DNA of 64,000 bases from Vibrio hangzhouensis (GTDB lineage: Bacteria > Pseudomonadota > Gammaproteobacteria > Enterobacterales > Vibrionaceae). The notes below the pieces were generated by a model. That model searched no databases, was not told the origin of the DNA, and saw only the letters and a list, made by a program, of their open reading frames with translations. The stretch is from assembly GCF_900107935.1 (NCBI RefSeq), contig NZ_FNVG01000021.1, positions 1 to 64,000 of the forward strand. Direction: 5' to 3'. The translations under genes were made by a program, and so were the position numbers. Positions 25,661 to 35,156 of the stretch are shown here, in pieces. How positions within the stretch are numbered: the first letter of the stretch is position 1; the number at the start of each line of letters is the position of its first letter.

Positions 25661-27307
25661 ATGACAGGTGCTGAATTAGTTGTAGCCGCATTGAAACAAC
25701 AGGGCATCAAGACCGTGTTTGGTTACCCTGGTGGAGCCATCATGCCAATCTACGATGCCTTATATGATGGTGGTGTGGAACACATCCTTTGCCGACACGA
25801 ACAAGGCGCAGCCATGGCCGCCATAGGAATGGCAAGAGCCACCAAAGATGTCGCTGTGTGTATGGCCACTTCCGGCCCTGGCGCTACCAACCTCGTAACC
25901 GGCCTTGCCGACGCTTTCCTCGACTCTATCCCTCTCGTTGCTATCACTGGCCAAGTCGCCAGTTCACATATCGGTACTGATGCCTTCCAGGAAATGGATG
26001 TGATCGGCATGTCCCTCTCCTGTACCAAACACAGCTATCTGGTTACCGATATTGAAGATCTGGCCCCAACATTGGCCGAAGCATTTGAAGTTGCCAAAAC
26101 AGGCAGACCAGGTCCGGTCATCGTCGATATCGCTAAGGATGTCCAACTTGCTAATGCTCCGGTAGAAGTATTGCCTTCCTTCACCCCGCCGGCTATTCCT
26201 GTCGCCTGCGAAGCGCAACTCAAACTGGCTCAGCAATTGTTGGATGAGAGTTCCCGCCCGGTTTTATATGTCGGTGGCGGTGTTCAACTGGCCAAAGCCA
26301 CCAATTCCGTTCGCGAGTTCCTTCGCATCAACCCTATGCCAAGTGTCAGCACGCTTAAGGGGCTAGGCACGATTGACCGACACGACCCTCACTATCTGGG
26401 CATGCTCGGTATGCACGGTACCAAAGCCGCCAACCTGGTGGTGCAAGAGTGTGACCTACTCATCGTGGTCGGTGCGCGCTTTGACGACCGTGTGACCGGT
26501 AAGCTAGATACGTTCGCACCGCACGCTAAGGTGATTCACATCGATATCGATGCAGCCGAGTTCAATAAACTGCGTGAGGCGCATGCGGCGCTACGTGGTG
26601 ATATCAATGTGATCTTGCCTCAGCTTGAGCTATCAAAAGACATCAACGCATGGGCACATCACAGTGAGAGCCTGCGCAGCGGCTTCAAGTGGCGCTACGA
26701 CCACCCAGGCGATCTGATATTTGCCCCGCTGCTGCTAAAACAGCTCTCGGACATGATGCCAGAGAATTCCATCGTCTCTACCGACGTTGGTCAGCACCAG
26801 ATGTGGGCTGCTCAGCACATTCAGCCAAGACTGCCTGAGAACTTTATAACCTCAGCGGGTCTCGGCACTATGGGCTTTGGTCTGCCAGCGGCGATGGGCG
26901 CGGCAGTAGGACGTCCTGATGACCAATCGGTACTGATTACCGGTGACGGCTCATTCATGATGAATGTGCAAGAGCTCGGTACGCTTAAACGCCGTCAGAT
27001 CCCAGTGAAAATTGTACTGTTAAATAACCAGCGTCTTGGTATGGTAAGGCAGTGGCAATCACTGTTTTTTGATGGCAGACACAGCGAAACTATCCTGGAT
27101 GACAACCCGGACTTCGTGATGTTGGCGAAAGCGTTCGACATCCCTGGAAAAACCATCACACGCAAGGAAGAAGTCGAGCCTGCACTGAAAGAGATGCTTG
27201 AAAGCAAGACCTCCTATATGCTTCACGTTCTGATCGATGAAGAAGAAAACGTATGGCCTTTGGTTCCACCGGGCGCCTCAAATAGTGACATGCTGGAGAA
27301 TACCTAA
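25661..27307 (+). CDS. ilvG: acetolactate synthase II large subunit IlvG
   Basis: IlvG makes acetolactate or acetohydroxybutyrate, the first common step of branched-chain amino-acid synthesis. The ATG at 25661 follows AAGGAGG; an upstream in-frame ATG at 25640 precedes the ribosome site. The 548 residues equal E. coli IlvG. Visible are the catalytic Glu47 of CRHEQGA, FAD-binding regions and the thiamine diphosphate motif GDGSFMMNVQEL to LLNNQ. The gene is intact, unlike in E. coli K-12. Its stop overlaps the ilvM start. Confidence 0.97.
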   Translation: MTGAELVVAALKQQGIKTVFGYPGGAIMPIYDALYDGGVEHILCRHEQGAAMAAIGMARATKDVAVCMATSGPGATNLVTGLADAFLDSIPLVAITGQVASSHIGTDAFQEMDVIGMSLSCTKHSYLVTDIEDLAPTLAEAFEVAKTGRPGPVIVDIAKDVQLANAPVEVLPSFTPPAIPVACEAQLKLAQQLLDESSRPVLYVGGGVQLAKATNSVREFLRINPMPSVSTLKGLGTIDRHDPHYLGMLGMHGTKAANLVVQECDLLIVVGARFDDRVTGKLDTFAPHAKVIHIDIDAAEFNKLREAHAALRGDINVILPQLELSKDINAWAHHSESLRSGFKWRYDHPGDLIFAPLLLKQLSDMMPENSIVSTDVGQHQMWAAQHIQPRLPENFITSAGLGTMGFGLPAAMGAAVGRPDDQSVLITGDGSFMMNVQELGTLKRRQIPVKIVLLNNQRLGMVRQWQSLFFDGRHSETILDDNPDFVMLAKAFDIPGKTITRKEEVEPALKEMLESKTSYMLHVLIDEEENVWPLVPPGASNSDMLENT

Positions 27308-27588
27308 TGGACAGATATCTACTAGACATCAAAGCCGATGACAAACCTGTCTTGCTAGAGCGCGTTCTACGCGTCATTCGCCACCGTGGCTTTATCATCA
27401 AACAAGTGGCGGCCACACAAAACCACGAAAGTAAGATTGCCAGTGTCGAGATCATTGTGGATAGCGATCGCCCTATCACCACCCTGATCAACCAAATCGA
27501 AAAGCTTTGGGATATTCGAACCGTTGAAGTGACAGAGCTGAAACATAACGAGCTGACCAATCACAACCTACAAGAACAAAGTGCATAA
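27307..27588 (+). CDS. ilvM: acetolactate synthase II small subunit IlvM
   Basis: The 93-residue protein is a single ACT domain, the regulatory subunit needed for full activity of IlvG. It overlaps the IlvG stop (TAATG), so translation is coupled. The size is near that of E. coli IlvM (87). Confidence 0.93.
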   Translation: MDRYLLDIKADDKPVLLERVLRVIRHRGFIIKQVAATQNHESKIASVEIIVDSDRPITTLINQIEKLWDIRTVEVTELKHNELTNHNLQEQSA

Positions 27589-27602
27589 GGAAGGAATGCT
27601 AA

Positions 27603-28556
27603 ATGGCTAAGAACACAGCAGATTTTATTTGGTTTAATGGTGAGATGGTTCCATGGGCTGAGGCGAACGTTCACGTCTTAACTCACGCAATGCACTACGG
27701 TACATCTGTTTTTGAAGGGGTACGCTGCTACAACACACCAAATGGTCCCGTGGTATTCCGTCATCCAGAGCACGCCAAGCGCCTGAAAGATTCTGCCAAG
27801 ATATACCGCTTCCCTATTCCATTTAGCGAAGAGGAAATCATGGAAGCAACGCGTGAAACACTGCGTCAGAACAAGCTTGAGTCTGCCTATATCCGTCCGC
27901 TTGGCTTTGTTGGCAATGTAGGTCTGGGCGTCTGCCCACCAGAAGGCACGCAGATGGAGCTAATCATCGCGGCCTTCCCATGGGGCTCCTACCTGGGTGA
28001 AGAAGCACTGGCCAATGGTGTCGATGCCATGATCTCCAGCTGGAACCGTGCAGCACCTAACACCATACCAACCGCAGCAAAAGCGGGCGGTAACTACCTG
28101 TCATCGCTGCTTGTAGGTGGTGAAGCGCGTCGTCATGGGTACGATGAAGGCATCGCTCTCAGCGTTGACGGTTACCTCTCCGAAGGCGCCGGTGAAAACA
28201 TTTTCGTGGTTAAAGATGGCGTAATCACTACCCCGCCAGCCACCAGCGCAATCCTGCCGGGCATCACTCGTGACTCAATTATGACTCTGGCCAAAGACAT
28301 GGGCTATGAAGTGCGTGAAGCAAACATTGCCCGCGAAGCGCTATATCTTGCAGACGAAGTCTTTATGACTGGCACTGCCGCCGAGATCGTCCCGGTACGC
28401 ACCATCGACAAAATCGAGGTCGGTGAAGGCAAACGCGGCCCTATCACGAAAGTGATGCAAGACGCGTATTTTGGCCTATTCAACGGCACCATTGAAGATA
28501 AGTGGGGCTGGCTCGATTACGTATACCCAGAACAGAAACCAGCATCAGCAAAATAA
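27603..28556 (+). CDS. ilvE: branched-chain amino-acid aminotransferase IlvE
   Basis: IlvE performs the final transamination to valine, leucine and isoleucine. The 317-residue fold-type IV protein starts MAKNTADFIWFNGE and contains HYGTSVFEGVRCY, the PLP-binding lysine in the AKAGGNYLSSL motif (about 160), and the EGAGENIFVV motif. The ribosome site is AAGGAAGG. It is the third structural gene of the operon. Confidence 0.97.
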   Translation: MAKNTADFIWFNGEMVPWAEANVHVLTHAMHYGTSVFEGVRCYNTPNGPVVFRHPEHAKRLKDSAKIYRFPIPFSEEEIMEATRETLRQNKLESAYIRPLGFVGNVGLGVCPPEGTQMELIIAAFPWGSYLGEEALANGVDAMISSWNRAAPNTIPTAAKAGGNYLSSLLVGGEARRHGYDEGIALSVDGYLSEGAGENIFVVKDGVITTPPATSAILPGITRDSIMTLAKDMGYEVREANIAREALYLADEVFMTGTAAEIVPVRTIDKIEVGEGKRGPITKVMQDAYFGLFNGTIEDKWGWLDYVYPEQKPASAK

Positions 28557-28568
28557 GGAAGTAGTACA

Positions 28569-30410
28569 ATGCCTAAATACAGATCAGCCACCACAACTCA
28601 TGGTCGCAATATGGCTGGTGCTCGTGCGCTCTGGCGCGCCACTGGCGTGAAAGAAGAAGATTTCGGCAAACCAATCATTGCCGTAGTGAACTCATTTACT
28701 CAATTTGTACCAGGTCACGTGCACCTGAAAGACTTGGGTCAGTTAGTGGCACAAGAAATAGAACAAGCTGGCGGTATCGCTAAAGAATTCAATACCATCG
28801 CTGTGGATGATGGTATCGCGATGGGTCACGGCGGTATGCTTTACTCGCTGCCTTCTCGCGAACTGATCGCAGACTCGGTTGAGTACATGGTTAATGCGCA
28901 CTGTGCTGACGCGATGGTGTGTATCTCCAACTGCGATAAGATCACTCCGGGAATGCTAATGGCTTCAATGCGCCTGAATATCCCAGTGATCTTTGTTTCT
29001 GGTGGTCCTATGGAAGCGGGTAAAACCAAGCTGTCTGATCAGATCATCAAACTGGATCTGGTGGATGCGATGATCCAGGGTGCCGATCCAACAGTCTCTG
29101 ATGAGCAGAGTGAGCAGGTCGAGCGCTCCGCTTGTCCAACATGCGGCTCTTGCTCTGGTATGTTTACCGCTAACTCGATGAACTGTCTGACCGAAGCTCT
29201 GGGCTTATCTCAGCCTGGTAACGGCTCTCTGCTGGCGACGCACGCGGATCGTGAAGTGCTGTTTAAGAACGCCGGTAAACGCATTGTTGACCTCACCAAA
29301 CGCTACTACGAACAAGATGATGCCTCAGCGCTGCCGCGTAATATCGCCAGCAAAGAAGCATTCGAAAACGCAATGGCGCTAGATATTGCCATGGGCGGCT
29401 CTACTAACACGGTTCTTCACCTACTTGCCGCGGCGCAAGAGGGTGAAGTCGACTTTGATATGGAAGATATCGATCAGATGTCTCGCCGCGTGCCAAACCT
29501 TTGTAAGGTGGCCCCTTCAACGCCTAAGTACCATATGGAAGACGTACACCGCGCGGGTGGTGTTATCGGTATCCTAGGTGAGCTTAACCGCGCAGGTCTA
29601 TTGAACAACCAAACAAAAACGGTACTTGGTCTGACAATGGAAGAGCAACTGGCTCAGTACGACATCATGCTGACGGATTCGGAAGAAGTGAAATCCTTCT
29701 ACCGCGCCGGCCCTGCGGGTATTCGTACCACGCAAGCCTTCTCACAAGATTGTCGCTGGGACACCCTTGATGACGACCGTGAAAATGGTTGTATCCGCAC
29801 CAAAGAGAATGCCTACAGTCAGGACGGTGGCCTCGCCGTACTGAAAGGAAATATCGCCCTGGACGGCTGTATCGTCAAGACAGCAGGGGTTGATGAGAGC
29901 ATTCTAAAATTCCAGGGACCAGCAGTCGTATTTGAAAGCCAGGAAGACGCTGTAGACGGCATCTTAGGCGGCAAAGTAAAAGCGGGTGACGTCGTCGTGA
30001 TTCGCTATGAAGGCCCTAAAGGCGGCCCAGGTATGCAGGAAATGCTGTATCCAACAACCTACCTGAAATCAATGGGACTGGGCAAAGAGTGTGCGCTGCT
30101 TACTGATGGTCGCTTCTCCGGTGGTACATCCGGTTTGTCTATCGGCCACGCCTCACCGGAAGCGGCAAACGGCGGTACCATAGGCTTAGTGAAAGATGGG
30201 GATCTGATCAACATCGACATTCCAAACCGTACGATTACCCTTGAAGTGACAGAAGACGAACTGGCGGCACGTCGCGCTCAACAGGACGAGTTGGGTTGGA
30301 AACCAGCGAATCGTGAACGTACCGTATCGCTGGCGCTGAAAGCCTATGCCAATCTGGCAACCAGTGCCGATAAAGGCGCGGTTCGTGATAAGTCCAAGCT
30401 CGAGGGTTAA
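28569..30410 (+). CDS. ilvD: dihydroxy-acid dehydratase IlvD
   Basis: IlvD dehydrates 2,3-dihydroxy-3-methylvalerate and isovalerate with an iron-sulfur cluster. The 613-residue protein contains the cluster cysteines in SNCDKITPGML and CPTCGSCSGMF, and the C-terminal GRFSGGTSGLSIGH motif. It follows ilvE by 12 bases; its stop overlaps an ATG in the next gene's frame. Confidence 0.97.
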   Translation: MPKYRSATTTHGRNMAGARALWRATGVKEEDFGKPIIAVVNSFTQFVPGHVHLKDLGQLVAQEIEQAGGIAKEFNTIAVDDGIAMGHGGMLYSLPSRELIADSVEYMVNAHCADAMVCISNCDKITPGMLMASMRLNIPVIFVSGGPMEAGKTKLSDQIIKLDLVDAMIQGADPTVSDEQSEQVERSACPTCGSCSGMFTANSMNCLTEALGLSQPGNGSLLATHADREVLFKNAGKRIVDLTKRYYEQDDASALPRNIASKEAFENAMALDIAMGGSTNTVLHLLAAAQEGEVDFDMEDIDQMSRRVPNLCKVAPSTPKYHMEDVHRAGGVIGILGELNRAGLLNNQTKTVLGLTMEEQLAQYDIMLTDSEEVKSFYRAGPAGIRTTQAFSQDCRWDTLDDDRENGCIRTKENAYSQDGGLAVLKGNIALDGCIVKTAGVDESILKFQGPAVVFESQEDAVDGILGGKVKAGDVVVIRYEGPKGGPGMQEMLYPTTYLKSMGLGKECALLTDGRFSGGTSGLSIGHASPEAANGGTIGLVKDGDLINIDIPNRTITLEVTEDELAARRAQQDELGWKPANRERTVSLALKAYANLATSADKGAVRDKSKLEG

Positions 30411-30415
30411 TGCTG

Positions 30416-31954
30416 ATGAGCGATGCTGATAATCATCCCGTTTCTGGCGCAGACTATCTGCGTCAGATACTGAGAGCTCCGGTCTATGAAGTGGCAACCG
30501 TCACGCCACTTCAGGACATGCCCAGACTGAGTAACCGCATTGGTAATCAGGTTCAGATTAAACGTGAAGATCGCCAACCGGTACACTCGTTTAAGCTACG
30601 CGGTGCCTACAATATGGTAGCCAACCTGAGTGACGCACAGAAAAACGCTGGTGTGATTGCGGCTTCCGCGGGTAACCACGCGCAGGGGATGGCGCTGTCG
30701 GGCACCAAACTGGGCATCAACACCACCATTGTGATGCCAAAAACCACCCCGGATATCAAGGTTGAAGCGGTGCGTGGCTTTGGTGGTCATGTAGTGCTGC
30801 ACGGCAGCAACTTTGATGAAGCTAAAGCCGAAGCTGAGCGCCTGTCACAAGAGCATGGATACACCTTTGTCCCTCCCTTCGATCACCCACTGGTGATCGC
30901 AGGCCAGGGAACCATAGGGATGGAAATGCTGCAGCAAAATGGTCATCTGGACTATATTTTTGTTCCCGTTGGCGGTGGTGGTCTGGCCGCAGGCGTAGCG
31001 GTACTGGTAAAACAGCTGATGCCGGAAATCAAGGTCATTGCTGTCGAGCCGGAAGATTCAGCCTGCCTGAAAGCCGCACTGGACGCAGGTGAGCCTATCG
31101 CACTTGATCAGGTCAGCATGTTTGCCGACGGCGTTGCGGTGAAAATCATCGGTCAAGAAACCTTCAGGCTGTGCCAGAAGTACATTGATGGCCACATTAC
31201 TGTCTCAAGCGATGAAATTTGCGCGGCGGTCAAAGATATCTTTGAAGACACCCGCGCCATTGCCGAACCCTCAGGAGCGCTGGCACTGGCGGGGCTGAAA
31301 AAGTTCGCGGAACAAAATGAACTGAAAGACAAACAGCTTGGTACTGTGCTCTCCGGTGCCAATACCAATTTCCACGGTCTGCGTTATGTCTCTGAGCGCT
31401 GTGAGCTGGGTGAAAAGCGTGAAGGCATTCTGGCTGTCACGATTCCAGAGCGTCAGGGCGCTTTCTTCGAGTTTTGCAACATCATTGGTGGTCGTGCTGT
31501 TACCGAGTTTAACTACCGCTACAACGATGATCAGCTGGCTAACATCTTTGTCGGTGTCCGGCTAGTTGGTGGACAGGAAGAGCTCGAAGGTATTATCAGT
31601 GATCTGCGAGCCAGCGGTTATCCGGTAGTCGATTTGTCCGATGATGAAATGGCGAAGCTGCATATCCGTTATATGATTGGTGGCAGACCGTCAAAGCCGC
31701 TGAAAGAGCGTCTATACAGCTTCGAGTTTCCAGAGTACCCAGGTGCGCTGCTCAAGTTCCTGAGCACACTCGGTACTCACTGGAATATCAGCCTGTTCAA
31801 CTACCGAAATCAGGGGGCGGATTATGGCCGCGTGCTATGTGGTTTTGAACTGGAAGACAGTGATTTGAATGAATTTTCGGCGCACCTGCGAGAATTGGGC
31901 TATCAGTGCAAGGATGAAACGGACAATCCATCCTACAAGTTCTTCTTGTCCTGA
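30416..31954 (+). CDS. ilvA: biosynthetic L-threonine ammonia-lyase IlvA
   Basis: IlvA deaminates threonine to 2-oxobutyrate, the committed step to isoleucine, inhibited by isoleucine. The ATG at 30416 is preferred since GAGGG lies nine bases upstream; the ATG at 30410, overlapping the ilvD stop, is too close. The 512-residue protein has the PLP lysine in SFKLRGAYN (Lys60), the glycine loop VGGGGLA, and two C-terminal ACT-like regulatory domains. It ends the operon at a terminator. Confidence 0.96.
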   Translation: MSDADNHPVSGADYLRQILRAPVYEVATVTPLQDMPRLSNRIGNQVQIKREDRQPVHSFKLRGAYNMVANLSDAQKNAGVIAASAGNHAQGMALSGTKLGINTTIVMPKTTPDIKVEAVRGFGGHVVLHGSNFDEAKAEAERLSQEHGYTFVPPFDHPLVIAGQGTIGMEMLQQNGHLDYIFVPVGGGGLAAGVAVLVKQLMPEIKVIAVEPEDSACLKAALDAGEPIALDQVSMFADGVAVKIIGQETFRLCQKYIDGHITVSSDEICAAVKDIFEDTRAIAEPSGALALAGLKKFAEQNELKDKQLGTVLSGANTNFHGLRYVSERCELGEKREGILAVTIPERQGAFFEFCNIIGGRAVTEFNYRYNDDQLANIFVGVRLVGGQEELEGIISDLRASGYPVVDLSDDEMAKLHIRYMIGGRPSKPLKERLYSFEFPEYPGALLKFLSTLGTHWNISLFNYRNQGADYGRVLCGFELEDSDLNEFSAHLRELGYQCKDETDNPSYKFFLS

Positions 31955-31969
31955 GACTGAGACCAACAG

Positions 31970-31998
31970 ATGGGAAGCCTGAGCTTCCCATTATTCTT
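31970..31998. terminator. ilvA/punR terminator
   Basis: A perfect 9-bp stem (31970-31978 with 31983-31991) with a 4-base loop lies after ilvA. The T run is poor, and the stop codon of the convergent punR gene overlaps the stem. Confidence 0.75.
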
Positions 31999-32893
31999 TG
32001 AGCCAGTCCTGATACAACTTATCTTCATCGCCCAAATAGTCCAGCATCCACTCCAGCAGGTTGTGATTATCATGCTTTCTCCACACCAGACAACACTCAC
32101 TTGATAACTGGGAGTCCACCAGTTGCCGCTCCACTAGCAGACCGTAGTCAATGAGTGGTTGTGCTATATGTCGGGGCATGTAACCGATCCCAACCCCTTT
32201 TTTCAGACACTCAATTGCCGTAAACCAGTTAGGCAGCAATAAGCGCCGCTGCTGAGGATAGTGTTCGGTATGCCGCTTGGGTAGTACCCGCGAGGTATCA
32301 TCGATGCAAATGGCCGGAAACTGACTCACAAAGGCCTCATCCAGTCGCGTGTGGCAAGCACAGGGATGACAGGGTGCCATGACCAGCGCCCAGTCCAGGC
32401 TACCGATTTTCTTGACCCCGTATTCACCACCGACGGGCACCGCTGACGTCGCTCCTATTACGATATCGGCGCGCTGCTCAGAAATGGCCTCCCAGGCACC
32501 GTTGTACACTTCCATGTTGATCTGCAGCTCAGCAAACTCAAACTGCTTATAAAAATTTTCAATCAAATCAGACAGTTTGTCGACTCTGACAACATTATCC
32601 AGAGTCAGCTTTAAGCTACTTTGCCAGCCTAATGCTGCCCGGCGAGTTTGATGTGTCACTTCATCCATCTGGCGTAACATCTGACGGGCCTGTGCCATAA
32701 ATACTTGCCCTGCAGGCGTCAGTTCCACCCTGCGAGGTAGACGGTTAAACAAAGCCACGCCAAGCTCCTGCTCTATCTGTCTCACACTGTAGCTGATCGC
32801 AGAGGGCACTTTATGCAGAACGTCTGCCGCTGCACTAAAACTGCCCAGACGAGCAACCACATCCAACATCTCCAGAGAGGATCGAGAATACAT
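31991..32893 (-). CDS. punR: LysR-type regulator PunR (YdhB-like)
   Basis: The 300-residue protein has the N-terminal winged helix of the LysR family (SLEMLDVVARLGSFSAAADVL and the SAISYSVRQIEQELG recognition region) and a C-terminal substrate-binding domain. N-terminal likeness to E. coli PunR and the divergent punC homologue support the assignment: in E. coli PunR activates punC, a purine-nucleoside transporter gene. The start at 32893 gives MYSRSSLEML; the ATG at 32911 adds six residues and is less likely. Confidence 0.8.
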   Translation of the reverse strand: MYSRSSLEMLDVVARLGSFSAAADVLHKVPSAISYSVRQIEQELGVALFNRLPRRVELTPAGQVFMAQARQMLRQMDEVTHQTRRAALGWQSSLKLTLDNVVRVDKLSDLIENFYKQFEFAELQINMEVYNGAWEAISEQRADIVIGATSAVPVGGEYGVKKIGSLDWALVMAPCHPCACHTRLDEAFVSQFPAICIDDTSRVLPKRHTEHYPQQRRLLLPNWFTAIECLKKGVGIGYMPRHIAQPLIDYGLLVERQLVDSQLSSECCLVWRKHDNHNLLEWMLDYLGDEDKLYQDWLKE

Positions 32894-33036
32894 AACTATT
32901 TTTGCTTTCAAATTTTTTGATAGATAACTACAAAATATAGCGTTTTATTTTTCCAGTTTCCAAAAATAGAATACAACTCATCAGCAGTATGGGCTGGCGC
33001 CAATCCATTCCTGTGAAATTATTTCAAGGAATAACA

Positions 33037-34242
33037 ATGAAAATCACCAAAATTCAACTTATCTATCTTTCTGCTCTGTCTATGTTGGGCTTTATTGCCA
33101 CGGATATGTATTTACCCGCCTTTAAGCTGATAGAGCAGGATTTTGCCACCGGCCCGGAGCAGGTCGCGCTTTCTCTTACCGTATTTTTAGTCGGGATGGG
33201 TCTGGGCCAGTTGTTGTGGGGACTCGCTAGTGACCGTTATGGTCACCGTAACACCCTGTTTGCCGGCTTAGCTATTTTCAGTGTTGCTTCTGTCGGGCTC
33301 GCCTGGAGCCAGGAAGTATGGCAGCTGTTGTCACTGCGTTTGTTGCAGGCTGTCGGTGTTTGCGCCCCAGCCGTGATTTGGCAGTCGATGGTTATCGACA
33401 AGTTTGACAAGCGGACCAGTCAGCAGATTTTTGCCACCATCATGCCATTGGTCGCCCTCTCTCCGGCTTTGGCACCGCAACTAGGTGTATTACTGACCGA
33501 GATCTGGGGTTGGCACAGTATCTTTGTTGTCCTGGCTATCACCGGTGTACTTTTAGCGGTGATCACCCTGTCAATGGAAGATCGCAGCCGTTCAGACAAA
33601 CAACGCTCTTCGGTATCGGCCGATCTTAACAGTCTGATCCGTTCGCGCGAGTATCTTGGCAACGTCATGATGTATGCAGTGGCCTCCGCGGCGTTCTTCG
33701 CTTACCTGACCGGCATGCCGGAAATCATGAGTCAGCTCGGTTATTCGGCCAAAGATATTGGTCTGAGCTTTATCCCGCAAACCGTTGCGTTCATGCTTGG
33801 CGGTTACATAGGAAAAAAACTGGTGGCGAAACTGGGCGATGAAGCGGTACTAAGACAACTGCTGGGACTGGAAACTGTCGCAATCCTGCTGGTATTTGTC
33901 GCTTGCCAGTGGCAGTTAAGCAGCGTTTGGCCCATACTGGCTCCTTTCTGTTTGCTGGCCATCGCCAACGGTGCCCTTTACCCGATTGTGGTCAACCGCG
34001 CGCTATCCAGTGCGCCGCATTGCTCTGCGACAGCAGCGGGTCTGCAAAACAGTCTGCAAGTCAGTGTCAGTAGTCTGGCAAGCGCCATTGTTGCGGGCTT
34101 CGCCGTAGTCGCTCAGTCGGCGGTGGGGTATGTCATATTAGGCTGTCTGGTGCTGATGTGGCTCGGTTATCTCATCGCGACCCCGGCTCTCACCCGCGAA
34201 CTGACCTTACCGGACAACTCTCGCGTGGTCAGTGACGAATAA
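33037..34242 (+). CDS. punC: Bcr/CflA-family MFS transporter PunC (YdhC-like)
   Basis: The 401-residue protein has twelve predicted membrane segments and a Bcr/CflA N-terminal block (FIATDMYLPAFKLIEQDF, LLWGLASDRYGHR as motif A). Closest to my knowledge is E. coli PunC, a purine nucleoside importer, formerly regarded as drug efflux. The ATG at 33037 follows AAGGA and is preferred to 32989. The divergent regulator punR supports the assignment, but export of drugs is an alternative. Confidence 0.82.
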   Translation: MKITKIQLIYLSALSMLGFIATDMYLPAFKLIEQDFATGPEQVALSLTVFLVGMGLGQLLWGLASDRYGHRNTLFAGLAIFSVASVGLAWSQEVWQLLSLRLLQAVGVCAPAVIWQSMVIDKFDKRTSQQIFATIMPLVALSPALAPQLGVLLTEIWGWHSIFVVLAITGVLLAVITLSMEDRSRSDKQRSSVSADLNSLIRSREYLGNVMMYAVASAAFFAYLTGMPEIMSQLGYSAKDIGLSFIPQTVAFMLGGYIGKKLVAKLGDEAVLRQLLGLETVAILLVFVACQWQLSSVWPILAPFCLLAIANGALYPIVVNRALSSAPHCSATAAGLQNSLQVSVSSLASAIVAGFAVVAQSAVGYVILGCLVLMWLGYLIATPALTRELTLPDNSRVVSDE

Positions 34243-34250
34243 GCTAAAAT

Positions 34251-34275
34251 AAAGGGCGACATGGTCGCCCTTTTC
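34251..34275. terminator. bidirectional terminator between punC and the binding-protein gene
   Basis: A 10-bp stem (34251-34260 with 34264-34273) with a 3-base loop and T run lies between the two convergent genes. Confidence 0.88.
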
Positions 34276-34286
34276 CATTCCATCGA

Positions 34287-35063
34287 CTAGAGGCTCTTTA
34301 AGCCCCACTTAGCTGCCGTGGCTTCAAAGAAGCCCTGGGTCTTTTTCAACTCAACCCAGTGATTGACATAATTTATCCAGACCTGATCATTTTGTGGCAG
34401 TAGCATGGAGATTGGAGTTGGCTTACGTGGCTCTTTCACCGGCACAATCGCCAATTGACTGAACTTGGTCACCAGCGTGGCCGCCTCGACGTTAGAAGTT
34501 ACAGAGACATCTGCTCGACGGGCTAAAAGCTCCTGAAAATCACGAGCGGGCGCCTCAATCACGATGTGCTGTGCCTGCGGAAAGAAGTCTTTGACCATTT
34601 TTTCCTGAACGGTTCCCAGTGTTGCCGCCACTCTTACCTCTGGCTTATCAAAATCTCCCCAATCAGAGAACTTATCCAGATCTTTCTTCTGCACCACAGG
34701 TACAAATGCGAGGTAAAAATAAGGCTGACTGTAGCCGGCCACCTTGGCACGTGACATGTTAAGCGAGGCACTGCCTGTCATGTCGTATTTGTCAGCAATG
34801 ACACCATTCACCAATGTTTTCCAGTCCGTAGCCACATACTCCACTTTGACGCCCAGATCTTTGGCAAGCTCCGTGGTGACATCAATATCAAAACCGCGGT
34901 AAGAGTTTGTCGCCGGATCTTTCATGGTCATGGGGTTCCAGTCACCGGTGGTGCCCACGCGAAGAACTCCAGAGTCGAGGATCTTTTGCAAGCGACTGGT
35001 CTCTGCCGCCACCTGACCAATAGAAAGCAAAGCAATAATAAAACCGAGAATCCACTTCTTCAT
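34287..35063 (-). CDS. periplasmic substrate-binding protein, PheC-like
   Basis: The 258-residue protein has a signal peptide (residues 1-20, ending VAA-E) and an SBP_bac_3 fold with RLQKILDSGVLRVGTTGDWNPM at its start and GFDIDVTTELAKDLG after it. The TTGDW start and general form resemble periplasmic cyclohexadienyl dehydratase (PheC), an enzyme evolved from this fold, as much as amino-acid binding proteins. A divergent ABC permease gene next to it suggests transport, but no ATPase gene is nearby. The function is open. Confidence 0.8.
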   Translation of the reverse strand: MKKWILGFIIALLSIGQVAAETSRLQKILDSGVLRVGTTGDWNPMTMKDPATNSYRGFDIDVTTELAKDLGVKVEYVATDWKTLVNGVIADKYDMTGSASLNMSRAKVAGYSQPYFYLAFVPVVQKKDLDKFSDWGDFDKPEVRVAATLGTVQEKMVKDFFPQAQHIVIEAPARDFQELLARRADVSVTSNVEAATLVTKFSQLAIVPVKEPRKPTPISMLLPQNDQVWINYVNHWVELKKTQGFFEATAAKWGLKSL

Positions 35064-35156
35064 TGATTAATCCCTAAAAATAGTAAACATTCGATGTATA
35101 ACCTTTGATAACATAGCAGTAACAGATGGAATTTTCAGGAAAAAATAGGGACGTTT

